In this document: piece after piece, positions 31,802 through 41,140 of the stretch | Layout: each line of letters begins with the position of its first letter | Numbering within the stretch: position 1 is the stretch's first letter | Source of the DNA: Roseivivax marinus | Lineage (GTDB): Bacteria; Pseudomonadota; Alphaproteobacteria; Rhodobacterales; Rhodobacteraceae | Direction: 5' to 3' | Length of the DNA: 64,000 bases | Assembly: GCF_900109705.1 (NCBI RefSeq) | Contig: NZ_FOAI01000013.1 | Coordinates: 35,491-99,490 of the forward strand | Notes under the pieces: generated by a model | Told to the model about the DNA's origin: nothing | Seen by the model: only the letters and a program-made list of their open reading frames with translations | Database searches by the model: none | Translations under genes and position numbers: made by a program

Positions 31802-31974
31802 CGGAACCGAGCCTCCTTCTGGCGTTTGTCGGTCCCGCCTCACTGCAACAGGCAGGTGACCGTTTTGTAAACGCGGGCGCGCAGCGGCCCCCGCGTGACG
31901 CATGGGAATACATCAAATCCCTCTCGGGTCCACTCGGGGCCGTCCGGGTTTCGCATTTGTGACCGTCGTCCGCC

Positions 31975-34900
31975 TCAGCCAGCGGCGCGCAGGTCGCGCC
32001 GCGGCGCATCCCCGCCCGACCGCAGCACGGCCAGCAGTTCCTCTCGCCGCTTCTCGGCCTTGGCGGCGTTCGCGGCCTTCACCGGGCCGAAACCCCGGAT
32101 CGACAGCGGCAGCTCGGCCAGCGCCACCAGCGTGTCGCCCGTCACCTCGTCCGCGCGCGGCAGCCACTCTTCCATGTCGGCCTCGTACTGGCGGATAAGC
32201 GCCCGCTCCATCCGGCGCTCCTCGGACCGGCCGAACGGGTCGAGGAACGTCCCCCGCAGCCCCTTCAGCCGTGCCAGTACACGGAAGCCCTTGAGCATCC
32301 CCTCGCCGAAACGCCGCTTCTGCGGGCGCCCGTCGGCGCCCTCTTTCGCGACCACCGGCGGGGCAAGATGGAAGCTCATCCTGAAATTCCCGTCGAAGGC
32401 CTCTTCGGCCCGCTTGCGGGTCTCGAGATGCAGGCGCGCCACCTCGTATTCGTCCTTGTAGGACAGAACCTTGTGGTAGCCGAGCGCGACCGCCTCGCGC
32501 AGCCGTCCCTCGGGCGCACTGTCGACCAGCGCCCGGTAGCGCCGCGCCAGCCGCCGATTCTGGTAGGCGGTCAGATGCTCTTCGCGCACGGCGATGCGCT
32601 CAGCCAGCGTGGCGGGCTTGGCGACCACGTTCGGGGTCACGATCCGGGCAGCATCCTTGGGATGGGTGACGGCCCAGCGACCGATCTCGAAGGCGCGCTT
32701 GTTGCCCTCGACTGCTGCGCCGTTCAGCTCGATCGCCTGCAGGATCGCGTCCTTGGGCAGCGGGATCAGACCGCGCTGCCACGCCGCACCCAGCAGCATG
32801 GTGTTCGAGAAGATCGAGTCACCCGTGGTCTCGCGCGCGAGGTCGGAGGCGTCGAAGAGGTCCAGCCGCTCGCGCAGACGCCGCTCCAGCGACAGCCGCA
32901 GGCGGTCGGCCGGCAGCGTGAATTCCGGCTCGCGCGTGAAGTCGCCGGTGGGGGTCTCGTGGCTGTTGACCACCGCCCCTGTCCGGCCGGTCGCCGTCAG
33001 GCCCAGCGTCTTGGCGCCGGCGCTGACGACGAGGTCCCCCCCTATCAGCGCGTGTGCCTCGCCGGTCGCCACGCGCACGGCGCTGATGTCCTCGGGCGCC
33101 TCGGCCAGCCGCAGGTGGATGTGCACCGCGCCGCCCTTCTGCGCGAGACCGGCCATCTCCATCATCCCCGCGCCCATGCCGGCAATCTGCGCGGCCTGCG
33201 CCAGCACCGCGCCCACCGTCACGACGCCGGTGCCGCCGACGCCCGTGATGACCACGTTCCAGGTGCCGTCGATGGCGGGCAGGTCGGGATCGGGAATGTC
33301 CGGCAGGTCGAGATCGGTCGTCGCGCCCTTGCGGGGCTTGGCCCCCTCAAGCGTGACGAAGGACGGGCAGAACCCGTTGAGGCAAGAGAAGTCCTTGTTG
33401 CAGGCGGACTGGTCGATCTCGCGCTTGCGGCCGAACTCGGTCTCCTTCGGCGCGATGGCGACGCAGTTGGACTGCACGCCGCAATCGCCGCAGCCCTCGC
33501 AGACATCGGTGTTGATGAACACGCGCGTGTCAGGGTCCGGGAATTCGCCGCGCTTGCGGCGGCGGCGCTTTTCGGCGGCACAGGTCTGGACGTAGATGAT
33601 CGCCGAGACGCCCTCGACCTCGCGCAGATCGCGTTGAACCTCGTCCAGTTCGGCCCGCTCGTGCCAGCCGACCGAAGACGGGAAGTCCGACTTCTCGGGC
33701 TCTTCCTTCTCGTCGAAGACCACCTCGATGCGGCGCACGCCCATGGCGTCCAGCTCGCGGGCGATGCGGTCGGGGGTCAGGCCGCCCTCGTTCTTCTGTC
33801 CGCCGGTCATGGCGACCGCGTCGTTATAGAGGATCTTGAAAGTGATGTTGGTGCCCGACGCCAGCGCCGCCCGGATCGCCTGCACGCCCGAGTGGTTGTA
33901 GGTGCCGTCGCCGAGGTTCTGGAACACGTGCGGCGTGGTCGAGAAGGGTGCCTCCCCGATCCAGTTCGCGCCCTCACCGCCCATGTGCGTGAAGCCGGTG
34001 GTGTTCCGGTCCATCCACTGCACCATGTAGTGACAGCCGATGCCCGCATAGCCGCGCGACCCCTCGGGCACCTTGGTGGATGTATTGTGCGGACAGCCGG
34101 CACAGTAATAGGGCAGCCGAGCCGCGATCTCCTCGACGTTGTCGGCGCGGCGGGACTCCTCCAGGCGCGCCAGCCCCGCGCGGACGCCGTCGGTGCCGCG
34201 GCCTTCCTCCACGAGGATGCCGCCCAGCTTTTCGGCGATCCAGACGGGATCGAGCGCGCCGCGGGTCGGGAAAAGTTCCTCGCGGTGCATCCCGCCGGCG
34301 CCGCCCTTGTACCAGCCGTAGACACGGCGGCCGCGGCGATCGTCGAAGATCGCCTCCTTGACCTGCACCTCGATCAGCTTGCGCTTTTCCTCGACGATCA
34401 CGATGAGCTCGAGCCCCTCGGCCCAGTCGTGGAAGCCCTGCATGTCCAGCGGGAAGGTCTGGCCGACCTTGTAGGTGGTCAGGCCAAGCCGGTCGGCCTC
34501 CGCCTCGTCGATCCCCAGCAGGGACATGGCGTGTGTCAGGTCGAGCCAGTTCTTGCCCGCAGCGACGAAACCGATCTTGGCGCCCGGCTTGCCCCACACC
34601 CTTCGGTCCATGCGGTTGGCATGGCTGAACGCCTCGGCCGCGAAACGCTTGTAGTCGATCATCCGCGCCTCTTGCAGGTGCGGCGTGTCGCCGAGGCGAA
34701 TGTTGAGCCCGCCCTCCGGCATGGCGAAATCGGTCGGGTCCACGAGGTGGAGACGCTCCGGGCGACCGTCGACCACCGCTGTCGCCTCCACCGTGTCCTT
34801 CATGGTCTTGAGCCCGACCCACAGCCCCGAGAACCGCGAGAGCGCGTAGCCGTAGATGCCGTAGTCGAGGATCTCCTGCACGCCCGCGGGGCTGACCACC

Positions 34901-35406
34901 GGCATGTAGGCGTCGACCAGCGCCCACTCGGACTGGTGCAACACGGTCGAGGATTCACCGGTATGGTCGTCGCCCATGGCCATGAGCACGCCGCCGTGTT
35001 TCGAGGTTCCGGCCATGTTGGCATGGCGCATCACGTCGCCCGAGCGGTCTACCCCCGGCCCCTTGCCGTACCAGAGGCCGAAGACGCCGTCGTGCCGCCC
35101 CTCGCCGCGGAGCTCGGCCTGCTGGCTGCCCCAGAGGGCCGTCGCCGCGAGGTCTTCGTTCAGACCGGCCTCGAAGCGGATGCCGGCGGCCGAAAGGTGC
35201 TTTTCGGCACGGGCCATCTGCAAGTCCACCGCGCCCAGCGGCGAGCCGCGATAGCCGGTCACGTAGCCCGCCGTATCCAGCCCACGCGTCACATCGCGTG
35301 CTTTTTGCATCAGCATGAGGCGGACTAGGGCCTGTGTGCCGTTCAGAAGCACGCGGTCCTTGTCCACATCGAAACGATCGTTCAGGGATATATCGGTTGC
35401 GTTCAT
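31975..35406 (-). CDS. Fused indolepyruvate:ferredoxin oxidoreductase
   Basis: A 1143-residue single-chain 2-oxoacid oxidoreductase. The N-terminal region has GYRGSPLGAVDLQMA near residue 50 (pyrimidine-binding part), and the central TPP-binding region has YYCAGCPHNTST near residue 440 and GEGANWIGEAPF. A ferredoxin-like CEGCGDCGVQSNC site lies near residue 640. The gamma-subunit-type domain has GVGGTGVVTVGAVLAQAAQIAG near residue 720 and LAQKGGAVHIHLR, then a DUF6537-like C-terminus. It oxidatively decarboxylates aryl pyruvates (from Trp, Phe, Tyr) to acyl-CoA. GGGAGG supports the ATG at 35406. It is divergent from a LysR gene. Confidence 0.93.
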   Translation of the reverse strand: MNATDISLNDRFDVDKDRVLLNGTQALVRLMLMQKARDVTRGLDTAGYVTGYRGSPLGAVDLQMARAEKHLSAAGIRFEAGLNEDLAATALWGSQQAELRGEGRHDGVFGLWYGKGPGVDRSGDVMRHANMAGTSKHGGVLMAMGDDHTGESSTVLHQSEWALVDAYMPVVSPAGVQEILDYGIYGYALSRFSGLWVGLKTMKDTVEATAVVDGRPERLHLVDPTDFAMPEGGLNIRLGDTPHLQEARMIDYKRFAAEAFSHANRMDRRVWGKPGAKIGFVAAGKNWLDLTHAMSLLGIDEAEADRLGLTTYKVGQTFPLDMQGFHDWAEGLELIVIVEEKRKLIEVQVKEAIFDDRRGRRVYGWYKGGAGGMHREELFPTRGALDPVWIAEKLGGILVEEGRGTDGVRAGLARLEESRRADNVEEIAARLPYYCAGCPHNTSTKVPEGSRGYAGIGCHYMVQWMDRNTTGFTHMGGEGANWIGEAPFSTTPHVFQNLGDGTYNHSGVQAIRAALASGTNITFKILYNDAVAMTGGQKNEGGLTPDRIARELDAMGVRRIEVVFDEKEEPEKSDFPSSVGWHERAELDEVQRDLREVEGVSAIIYVQTCAAEKRRRRKRGEFPDPDTRVFINTDVCEGCGDCGVQSNCVAIAPKETEFGRKREIDQSACNKDFSCLNGFCPSFVTLEGAKPRKGATTDLDLPDIPDPDLPAIDGTWNVVITGVGGTGVVTVGAVLAQAAQIAGMGAGMMEMAGLAQKGGAVHIHLRLAEAPEDISAVRVATGEAHALIGGDLVVSAGAKTLGLTATGRTGAVVNSHETPTGDFTREPEFTLPADRLRLSLERRLRERLDLFDASDLARETTGDSIFSNTMLLGAAWQRGLIPLPKDAILQAIELNGAAVEGNKRAFEIGRWAVTHPKDAARIVTPNVVAKPATLAERIAVREEHLTAYQNRRLARRYRALVDSAPEGRLREAVALGYHKVLSYKDEYEVARLHLETRKRAEEAFDGNFRMSFHLAPPVVAKEGADGRPQKRRFGEGMLKGFRVLARLKGLRGTFLDPFGRSEERRMERALIRQYEADMEEWLPRADEVTGDTLVALAELPLSIRGFGPVKAANAAKAEKRREELLAVLRSGGDAPRRDLRAAG

Positions 35407-35568
35407 TGCGCGCCTCCCGTCGCTCAATGACCTATCCTGTTGAAACTACGGCGGATGGGGACGGGATCCCAAGAAAATTCCGCAATATTTCTGCGCCGCA
35501 GCATAGAATGTTACCCCAAAGTTCATTATTTGCCGTATTCAATCCCCGCAGCAACGAAGATCGATCCG
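35407..35568. promoter_or_regulatory. Divergent promoter region, oxidoreductase / LysR regulator
   Basis: 162 bases between divergent start codons, noticeably more AT-rich than the surroundings. At 35482-35495 it holds GCAATATTTCTGCG, a short imperfect dyad (GCA-N8-TGC) of the kind LysR proteins bind. A similar string, GCAAATTCGTGCG, occurs upstream of the small RNA promoter at 36535. No exact -35/-10 pair is certain. Confidence 0.4.
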
Positions 35569-36474
35569 ATGGACTGGGACAAGCTTAGAATCTTTCACGC
35601 CGTGGCGGACGCCGGGTCGCTCACCCATGCGGGGGACGCGCTGCACCTGTCGCAGTCGGCAGTGTCGCGCCAGATTCGCGCGCTCGAAGAATCGCTGAAC
35701 ACCACGCTCTTCCACCGCCACGCGCGCGGCCTGATCCTGACCGAGCAGGGCGAACTGCTCTTCGATGCCACCTCGTCGATGATAAAGCGGATCGAGGCGG
35801 CGACCGCCCGCATCCACGACAGCGAGGAAGAGGTCTTTGGCGAGCTGCGGGTCACCACCACGACCGGCTTCGGCTCTCTCTGGCTCGCACCGCGACTGTC
35901 CAAGCTGTACGAAAAGTACCCCGAACTGAACATCGACCTGATGCTCGAGGAGCGGGTGCTCGACCTGCCGATGCGCGAGGCCGACGTCGCCATCCGCATG
36001 AAGGAGCCGAGCCAGGCCGACCTGATCCGCAAACGGCTGATGGCGGTGAAGATGCGGCTCTACGCCTCGCCCGACTATCTCGAACGGTTCGGCACACCTC
36101 ACACGCTGGACGAACTGGCCGGCCACCGGCTGATCTGCCAGAATCCGCGGTCGGCGCAGGTGACGGCGGGCTTGCAGCTGGTCCAGCAGTTGCTGACCCA
36201 CGACATTCACGGCACGCTGACGGTGAACAACTACTTCGGCGTCCTGCAGGCGGTGATCTCGAACCTCGGGATCGGTGTGCTGCCCGACTACATCATCGAG
36301 GATTTTCCCTCGGTGGTGCGTGTCCTGCCCGAGATCGAGTCGAACGAGGTGCCGGTCTTCCTCGCCTACCCCGAGGAACTGCGGCAATCGAAACGCATCG
36401 CCGCGTTCCGCGACTTCGTGCAGGAAGAGATCGTCGCCCACCGCGTGAGCCGCAAGGCGATGGGCGCCGAGTAG
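35569..36474 (+). CDS. LysR-family regulator, VtlR/LsrB type
   Basis: A 301-residue LysR regulator. The N-terminal winged HTH reads MDWDKLRIFHAVADAGSLTH and continues with LHLSQSAVSRQIRALEESL. FHRHARGLILTEQGELL follows near residue 45, and the effector-binding domain runs from about residue 90 to the end. The MDWDKLR start and HRHARGL motif match rhizobial LsrB and Brucella/Agrobacterium VtlR, which activate AbcR small RNAs. A candidate AbcR-like small RNA lies immediately downstream, which supports the assignment. The start at 35569 is chosen because the family begins MDWDKL; the open frame extends upstream without similarity. It could also control the divergent oxidoreductase. Confidence 0.88.
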   Translation: MDWDKLRIFHAVADAGSLTHAGDALHLSQSAVSRQIRALEESLNTTLFHRHARGLILTEQGELLFDATSSMIKRIEAATARIHDSEEEVFGELRVTTTTGFGSLWLAPRLSKLYEKYPELNIDLMLEERVLDLPMREADVAIRMKEPSQADLIRKRLMAVKMRLYASPDYLERFGTPHTLDELAGHRLICQNPRSAQVTAGLQLVQQLLTHDIHGTLTVNNYFGVLQAVISNLGIGVLPDYIIEDFPSVVRVLPEIESNEVPVFLAYPEELRQSKRIAAFRDFVQEEIVAHRVSRKAMGAE

Positions 36475-36534
36475 GCGCCCCGTCCGCGCCCGCTCGACCA
36501 TCGCTTCGAGGCGCCTCGCCAAGGTGTCTCACAT

Positions 36535-36565
36535 GCAAATTCGTGCGTGGCTTGCACAGCACGCA
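36535..36565. promoter_or_regulatory. Candidate LysR-type operator upstream of the small RNA
   Basis: Nested dyads: TGCGTG-N10-CACGCA (36544-36549 and 36560-36565) and GTGC-N7-GCAC (36543-36546 and 36554-36557). They overlap GCAAATTCGTGCG at 36535, which resembles a string in the LysR divergent promoter. The centre is about 80 bases before the predicted small RNA start, near where LysR activators bind. Binding is inferred. Confidence 0.45.
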
Positions 36566-36599
36566 TATCGGCCATGTGAACGCACCGCGGCGCTTTCGC

Positions 36600-36628
36600 T
36601 TGATCGACTCAAAACCGGTGACTAATTC
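36600..36628 (+). promoter_or_regulatory. Sigma-70-type promoter of the candidate small RNA
   Basis: TTGATC (36600-36605) and TAATTC (36623-36628) separated by exactly 17 bases. Predicted start is near 36635. No protein gene begins before the terminator at 36689, so this promoter appears dedicated to a short RNA. Confidence 0.65.
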
Positions 36629-36634
36629 AGCAAT

Positions 36635-36717
36635 CGAACGATGGGGCGCCCACCGGCGCATCATCTTCATACCTCCCTGTTGGACTTCGGCCGAGCTTTG
36701 TGCTCGGCCTTTTTTTT
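36635..36717 (+). ncRNA. Candidate trans-acting small RNA, AbcR/suhB (alpha-r15)-like
   Basis: About 83 nt from the predicted start to the end of the T-tract. The single-stranded region before the terminator contains ACCTCCCTGTTGG (36671-36683), an anti-Shine-Dalgarno motif like the targeting loops of AbcR RNAs, which repress ABC-transporter and other mRNAs with Hfq. The RNA ends in an 8-bp GC-rich hairpin and eight T residues, a typical Hfq-binding tail. In rhizobia, Agrobacterium and Brucella, abcR genes are activated by the LysR protein VtlR/LsrB, and the gene just upstream here is of that type. Family membership is from motif and context, not from a covariance search. Confidence 0.65.
36689..36717 (+). 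terminator. Intrinsic terminator of the small RNA
   Basis: Perfect 8-bp stem GGCCGAGC/GCTCGGCC (36689-36696 and 36702-36709), loop TTTGT, followed by eight T residues at 36710-36717. Confidence 0.95.
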
Positions 36718-36783
36718 GGCCGTCCCCGAACGACCTCCGCCAAGGCACGGACAGAGCGAAGCGCAGCACTACCTCTGCGCGAC

Positions 36784-37722
36784 ATGAAGATGCTCCTCCG
36801 CCTCGCCGCCGCGCTCGTTCTGCTGCCGCTCCTGCTGGCCTGCGGCGCCTACGTCATGCAATCGCGCGGCACGGCCCCGCCGGCCGCCGGCGCAGCGCTG
36901 CGGGTCGCCACCCACAACGTGCATTACATCTGGCTGAACCGGTCCGAGGGCCCGTGGTCCGTGGGCGACTGGACCGAGCGGCGCGCGGCGCTCGACGCGG
37001 CGTTCAAGGCACTCGAGGCCGACATCGTCGCCACGCAGGAGATGGAAAGCTTCGGCGGCGGCAACAGCGACGAGGTGAACCTCGCCCGCGCCTGGTTGCT
37101 GGAGCGCAATCCCGGCTACGCCGCCGCTGCCGTAGGCGACTGGCGGAGCTTTCCGTCGACCCAGCCGATCTTCTACCGCCGTGACAGGCTCGACCTGACG
37201 GACCAGGGCTGGTTCTTCTTCTCCGAGACGCCCGATGTCATCTACTCGCGCACCTTCGACGGCTCCTACCCGGCCTTCGCATCCTGGGCCGAGTTCCGCA
37301 CCGAGGCCGGCACATCCCTGCGCGTGGTGAACGTCCACTTCGACGCCGGCAGCGGGTCGAACCGGATCAGGTCGGCCGAGCTGGTGGCAGAGCGACTGGC
37401 GCCGCTGCTGGCACGCGGCACGCCGGTCCTTCTGCTCGGCGACCTGAACGCGCGACTCGGGGCGCCGACGGTCGACATCCTCGCCGAGGCCGGACTGACC
37501 TTCGCCGACGTGCCGGGTGCGACCTTCCACTTCAACCGTGGGATCAATGTCTTCGGCGCGATCGATCACGTGGCCCTCGGCCCCGGCATCGCCCTCGAGG
37601 GTGGCCCCTGGGTGCTTCGCGAAAGGTTCGCGGGCGACTGGCCTTCGGATCATTACCCCGTCGCCGCCGACATCGCGCTGCCCCGCGCGGATCAGCCCGG
37701 GGGCGCAGGCGGGATCGAGTAG
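36784..37722 (+). CDS. Endonuclease/exonuclease/phosphatase-family protein with N-terminal lipobox
   Basis: A 312-residue EEP-fold hydrolase: [13 protein letters not shown] near residue 40, a metal-binding Glu in [14 protein letters not shown] near residue 83, [11 protein letters not shown] near residue 218, and the catalytic [12 protein letters not shown] at the end. The N-terminus, [23 protein letters not shown], is a signal sequence with a possible lipobox (LLAC), so it is probably periplasmic and may be a lipoprotein. Substrate unknown (nucleic acid, phosphoinositide or other phosphodiester). The last 31 bases overlap the 3' end of the thioesterase gene on the other strand. Confidence 0.87.
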   Translation: MKMLLRLAAALVLLPLLLACGAYVMQSRGTAPPAAGAALRVATHNVHYIWLNRSEGPWSVGDWTERRAALDAAFKALEADIVATQEMESFGGGNSDEVNLARAWLLERNPGYAAAAVGDWRSFPSTQPIFYRRDRLDLTDQGWFFFSETPDVIYSRTFDGSYPAFASWAEFRTEAGTSLRVVNVHFDAGSGSNRIRSAELVAERLAPLLARGTPVLLLGDLNARLGAPTVDILAEAGLTFADVPGATFHFNRGINVFGAIDHVALGPGIALEGGPWVLRERFAGDWPSDHYPVAADIALPRADQPGGAGGIE

Positions 37723-38120
37723 GTCAGCGACGCGCGCGCCACGGGCGCGTCCGAGCCCTCCGAGAACAACAGGCAATCGCAGACGCTCAGAGTGCGCCCG
37801 AGCTTCAGCACCCGTGTCTCGGCCAGCACGTCGGCGCCCGACGCGGGCTTTCGCATGAAGTCGATGGAGCAGTTGGTGGTCACCGCCAGCGCCTGCCGCC
37901 CGATCCGAGCCATCGTCGCCACGTAGGCCGACACGTCCGCCAGCCCGAACATCGCCGGACCCGACACCGTGCCGCCCGGACGCAGGTGCCGCTCGTTCTG
38001 CAACAGCCGCATGACCAGCAGGTCCTCGTCCAGCCGGTCGATGGCGAACATGCCCCGCACCTGCGGAAACACCTCGTCCAGAAACGGCATCATCTCCTCG
38101 GCCGACACCTTCAGCGCCAT
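37692..38120 (-). CDS. PaaI/hotdog-fold thioesterase
   Basis: A 142-residue hotdog protein with [21 protein letters not shown] near residue 45 (helix and catalytic region of the PaaI type) and [15 protein letters not shown] near residue 78. Such enzymes hydrolyse acyl-CoA thioesters; the substrate here is unknown. The ATG at 38120 follows GGGAGGG. It is convergent and overlapping with the EEP gene and divergent from trmFO. Confidence 0.87.
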   Translation of the reverse strand: MALKVSAEEMMPFLDEVFPQVRGMFAIDRLDEDLLVMRLLQNERHLRPGGTVSGPAMFGLADVSAYVATMARIGRQALAVTTNCSIDFMRKPASGADVLAETRVLKLGRTLSVCDCLLFSEGSDAPVARASLTYSIPPAPPG

Positions 38121-38249
38121 CCGCGTCCCTCCCTTGCCTCGCTCCGACGCGCAGACTGGCCGCAGGCCGAGGCGGGGACAAGTCACCAGCGTGCGCTTTG
38201 CCGCGCACACCCCCGTGACAAGCGCCTCCGTCATGCCTATCTCGGCGCC

Positions 38250-39623
38250 ATGATCGAAGAGCTTCATATCGTAGGCGGCGGCATGGCCGGGTCCGAGGCC
38301 GCTTGGCAGGCCGCCAATCTCGGCGTGCCGGTGGTCCTGCACGAGATGCGCCCCGAGCGCGGCACGTTCGCGCACAAGACGGGCAACCTGGGCGAGATGG
38401 TGTGCTCCAACTCCTTCCGCTCCGACGACCACGAACAGAACGCCGTGGGCTTGCTCCACTGGGAGATGAAGGCCGCTGGCGGGCTCATCATGGACGCCGC
38501 CTACCGCCACCGCCTGCCCGCGGGCGGCGCCCTTGCCGTGGACCGCGAGCTGTTCGCCGAGGACATCACGGCCGCGCTGTCCGCGCATCCGAACGTGCGC
38601 GTCTCCTACGAGGAAGTGACGGAGCTGCCCGACCAGGGGCGCTGGATTTTCGCCACCGGGCCGCTGACCTCCGACGCGCTGGGGCAGTCCATCGCGCGGG
38701 CCACCGGCTCGGACGCGCTGGCCTTCTTCGACGCCATCGCCCCCATCGTCCACGCCGAGTCCATCGACATGGACGTAGCGTGGATGCAGTCGCGCTACGA
38801 CAAGGGCGAGACCGAGGACGAGCGCCGCGCCTACCTCAACTGCCCGATGGACCGCGAGACCTACGAAGCCTTCATCGACGCGCTGCTGGCCGCCGACAAG
38901 ACAGAGTTCCACGAGGGTGAGACAGCGGGCTACTTCGACGGCTGTCTGCCGATCGAGGTCATGGCCGAGCGCGGCCGCGAGACCCTGCGCCACGGCCCCA
39001 TGAAACCCGTGGGCCTGACCAACGCCAACGATCCGGAAAACAAGCCCTACGCCGTGGTGCAGCTTCGCCGCGACAACGCACTCGGGACCCTGTTCAACAT
39101 CGTCGGGTTCCAGACCAAGATGAAGTACGGCGCGCAGAAAGAGGTCTTCCGGATGATCCCCGGCCTCGAGAACGCCCGCTTCGCGCGGCTCGGCGGCATT
39201 CACCGCAACACGTTCCTCAACTCGCCCACCCTGCTCGACGCGGGCATGAGGCTGCGCGCGCAGCCGAACGTGCGCTTCGCGGGCCAGATCACCGGCGTCG
39301 AGGGCTACGTGGAAAGCGCCGCGATGGGGCTTCTGGCGGGTCGGATGGCCGCGGCCGAGGCGCTTGGCACTGCGCTCGAGCCCGCGCCGCAGGACAGCGC
39401 GCACGGGGCCCTGGTGCACCACATCACCGGCGGCGCCGAGGCCAAGACGTTCCAGCCGATGAACGTGAACTTCGGCCTGTTCCGGCCGCTCGAGGGTCTG
39501 CGCGGCGGCCGGAAAGGCCGGCGCGAGCGCTACAAGGCGTATACCGACCGCGCCAAGGAGGCGTGGACCGGGTGGCTCGAAGGTCAGGCGGCCGGTGCGG
39601 CGCAAACCGAAGCGGCGGAGTGA
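38250..39623 (+). CDS. trmFO: tRNA (uracil-54-C5)-methyltransferase TrmFO
   Basis: A 457-residue folate- and FAD-dependent enzyme that makes ribothymidine at position 54 of tRNA. The FAD-binding [16 protein letters not shown] begins at residue 7. Further landmarks are [19 protein letters not shown] near 45, the catalytic-Cys region [14 protein letters not shown] near 200, and the C-terminal [21 protein letters not shown]. The start at 38250 ([11 protein letters not shown]) is the family norm. It is followed 4 bases later by the small membrane protein gene. Confidence 0.96.
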   Translation: MIEELHIVGGGMAGSEAAWQAANLGVPVVLHEMRPERGTFAHKTGNLGEMVCSNSFRSDDHEQNAVGLLHWEMKAAGGLIMDAAYRHRLPAGGALAVDRELFAEDITAALSAHPNVRVSYEEVTELPDQGRWIFATGPLTSDALGQSIARATGSDALAFFDAIAPIVHAESIDMDVAWMQSRYDKGETEDERRAYLNCPMDRETYEAFIDALLAADKTEFHEGETAGYFDGCLPIEVMAERGRETLRHGPMKPVGLTNANDPENKPYAVVQLRRDNALGTLFNIVGFQTKMKYGAQKEVFRMIPGLENARFARLGGIHRNTFLNSPTLLDAGMRLRAQPNVRFAGQITGVEGYVESAAMGLLAGRMAAAEALGTALEPAPQDSAHGALVHHITGGAEAKTFQPMNVNFGLFRPLEGLRGGRKGRRERYKAYTDRAKEAWTGWLEGQAAGAAQTEAAE

Positions 39624-39627
39624 TCGC

Positions 39628-39840
39628 ATGAACTACGTCCTTGCCCTCCTCCTGCCGCCGCTGTCGATCCTGCTGGCCGGCCGGATCTTCACGTCGATCA
39701 TCGTGTTCCTGATCTGGGTGCCCGCGATCCTGATCCCGGGCGGCGTGTTCACGCACCCGATGTTCATCCTGTTGGCGTGGATCTTGATCTACCAGGCCCG
39801 CGAGGACCGGCGCGCCCGGCGGCAGCTGCGCGACGAGTGA
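39628..39840 (+). CDS. Small two-helix membrane protein (Pmp3/YqaE-like)
   Basis: A 70-residue protein with two hydrophobic segments, MNYVLALLLPPLSILLAG and HPMFILLAWILIYQA, and a charged tail REDRRARRQLRDE. The LLPPLSILLAG start resembles Pmp3/UPF0057 proteolipids, but identity is weak. It sits between trmFO and gluQ with gaps of 4 bases each, so the three form one operon. Function unknown. Confidence 0.75.
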   Translation: MNYVLALLLPPLSILLAGRIFTSIIVFLIWVPAILIPGGVFTHPMFILLAWILIYQAREDRRARRQLRDE

Positions 39841-39844
39841 GCCC

Positions 39845-40684
39845 ATGCGCACGCGCTTCGCGCCGTCGCCCACCGGGCCGCTGCACCTCGGCCACGCCTA
39901 CTCGGCCATTCTGAATCATGATGCCGCCCGCGCCTCGGGCGGCTCGTTCGTTCTACGCATCGAGGACATCGACCGTTCCCGCGCCCGCCCCGAATGGGAG
40001 GCCGCGATCTACGAGGACCTGCGCTGGCTCGGCCTCGACTGGGAAGAGCCGGTAATGCGCCAGTCAGACCGAATGCCCGCCTATGCCGAAGCGCTGGACC
40101 GGCTTTGGGACATGGGCGTGCTGTATCCCTGCGACTGCCGCCGCCGCGACATCCTCGAGGCGCTCTCGGCCCCGCAGGAGGGCTCCGTGACCTACGGCCC
40201 CGACGGCCCGGTCTACCCGGGGACATGCCGCCCCGGGACGGCGCCGACCGGACCGCGCCCCACCGGCACGGCGCTCAGACTCGACATGCGCCGCGCACTG
40301 CACCGCATTGGAGACGCGCCTCTTTCCTACATCGAATCCGATGAGCGGATCGAGGTGTCCCGCGATGCCCTGGTCGACGCTGTCGGCGACGTGGCCATTG
40401 CCCGTCGCGACATGGACACGTCCTATCACCTCTCCGTGGTCGTGGATGACGCGGCACAGGGGATCACCGACGTCATGCGCGGCGCCGACCTGGCGGACGC
40501 CACGCAGATCCACGTTCTTCTTCAAGTTCTTCTGAGCCTTCCCTCACCCCGATATGTCCATCACGAACTGATCAGGGACGAGGCGGGCAAACGGCTGGCC
40601 AAGCGTGACGACGCCCGCGCGATCTCGCGCTACCGGGACGACGGCCACACGCCCGAAGACATCCGGGCTATGGTGAACTTGTAA
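39845..40684 (+). CDS. gluQ: Glutamyl-Q tRNA(Asp) synthetase
   Basis: A 279-residue GluRS paralogue without the anticodon-binding domain. It has the HIGH-type motif SPTGPLHLGHAYSAILNH at residue 7, the Cys-containing zinc region YPCDCRRRD and later PGTCRPGT, and a KMSKS-like AGKRLAKRDDA near residue 246. It attaches glutamate to queuosine in the anticodon of tRNA-Asp. Two tRNA-Asp(GTC) genes, its substrate, are in the same window at 56145 and 56254. It follows the small membrane protein gene by 4 bases. Confidence 0.95.
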   Translation: MRTRFAPSPTGPLHLGHAYSAILNHDAARASGGSFVLRIEDIDRSRARPEWEAAIYEDLRWLGLDWEEPVMRQSDRMPAYAEALDRLWDMGVLYPCDCRRRDILEALSAPQEGSVTYGPDGPVYPGTCRPGTAPTGPRPTGTALRLDMRRALHRIGDAPLSYIESDERIEVSRDALVDAVGDVAIARRDMDTSYHLSVVVDDAAQGITDVMRGADLADATQIHVLLQVLLSLPSPRYVHHELIRDEAGKRLAKRDDARAISRYRDDGHTPEDIRAMVNL

Positions 40685-40712
40685 ACAACGTCAAATCGTT
40701 GCGCGCGGACCT

Positions 40713-41072
40713 TCACTCGTCCGGCGCCATGATCTCCACCGGCTCGCCGTCGCGCACCGCCGTGTAGAAGCAGGAGCGCCGGTTGGTGTGACACGCCGGC
40801 CCGGTCTGACGCACCAGCACCAGAAGGCAATCGCTGTCGCAGTCCACCCGCAGCTCTACGAGCTCCTGCACGTGGCCCGAGCTTTCACCTTTCACCCAGA
40901 ACGCCTGACGCGAACGAGACCAATAGGTTACGCGGCCGGTTTCAAGTGTCTTGCGTACCGCCTCGGCGTTCATCCACGCCATCATCAGCACCGCATGATC
41001 GCCGGCATCCTGCGCGATGACCGGGATCAGCCCCTGTTCGTTGTAGACCAAGGTATCGGGATCGAACGACAT
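40713..41072 (-). CDS. hisI: Phosphoribosyl-AMP cyclohydrolase
   Basis: A 119-residue HisI, third step of histidine synthesis. It shows MMAWMNAEAVRKTLETG near residue 30, YWSRSRQAFWVKGESSGHVQ, and the zinc/magnesium-binding DCDSDCLLVLVRQTGPACH and CFYTAV at the end. It lies alone, divergent from the Fe-S scaffold-like gene and convergent with gluQ. Confidence 0.96.
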   Translation of the reverse strand: MSFDPDTLVYNEQGLIPVIAQDAGDHAVLMMAWMNAEAVRKTLETGRVTYWSRSRQAFWVKGESSGHVQELVELRVDCDSDCLLVLVRQTGPACHTNRRSCFYTAVRDGEPVEIMAPDE

Positions 41073-41140
41073 GACGGGTTTTCCTTTTGCACACGCGGGC
41101 GGGACGCCTATCTAGGAAAGACGATCGACGAGAGGAAGCC

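Noticed and set aside
32368..35328. 986-codon plus-strand open frame
   Set aside because: It is antisense to the indolepyruvate oxidoreductase gene, which has intact domains throughout.
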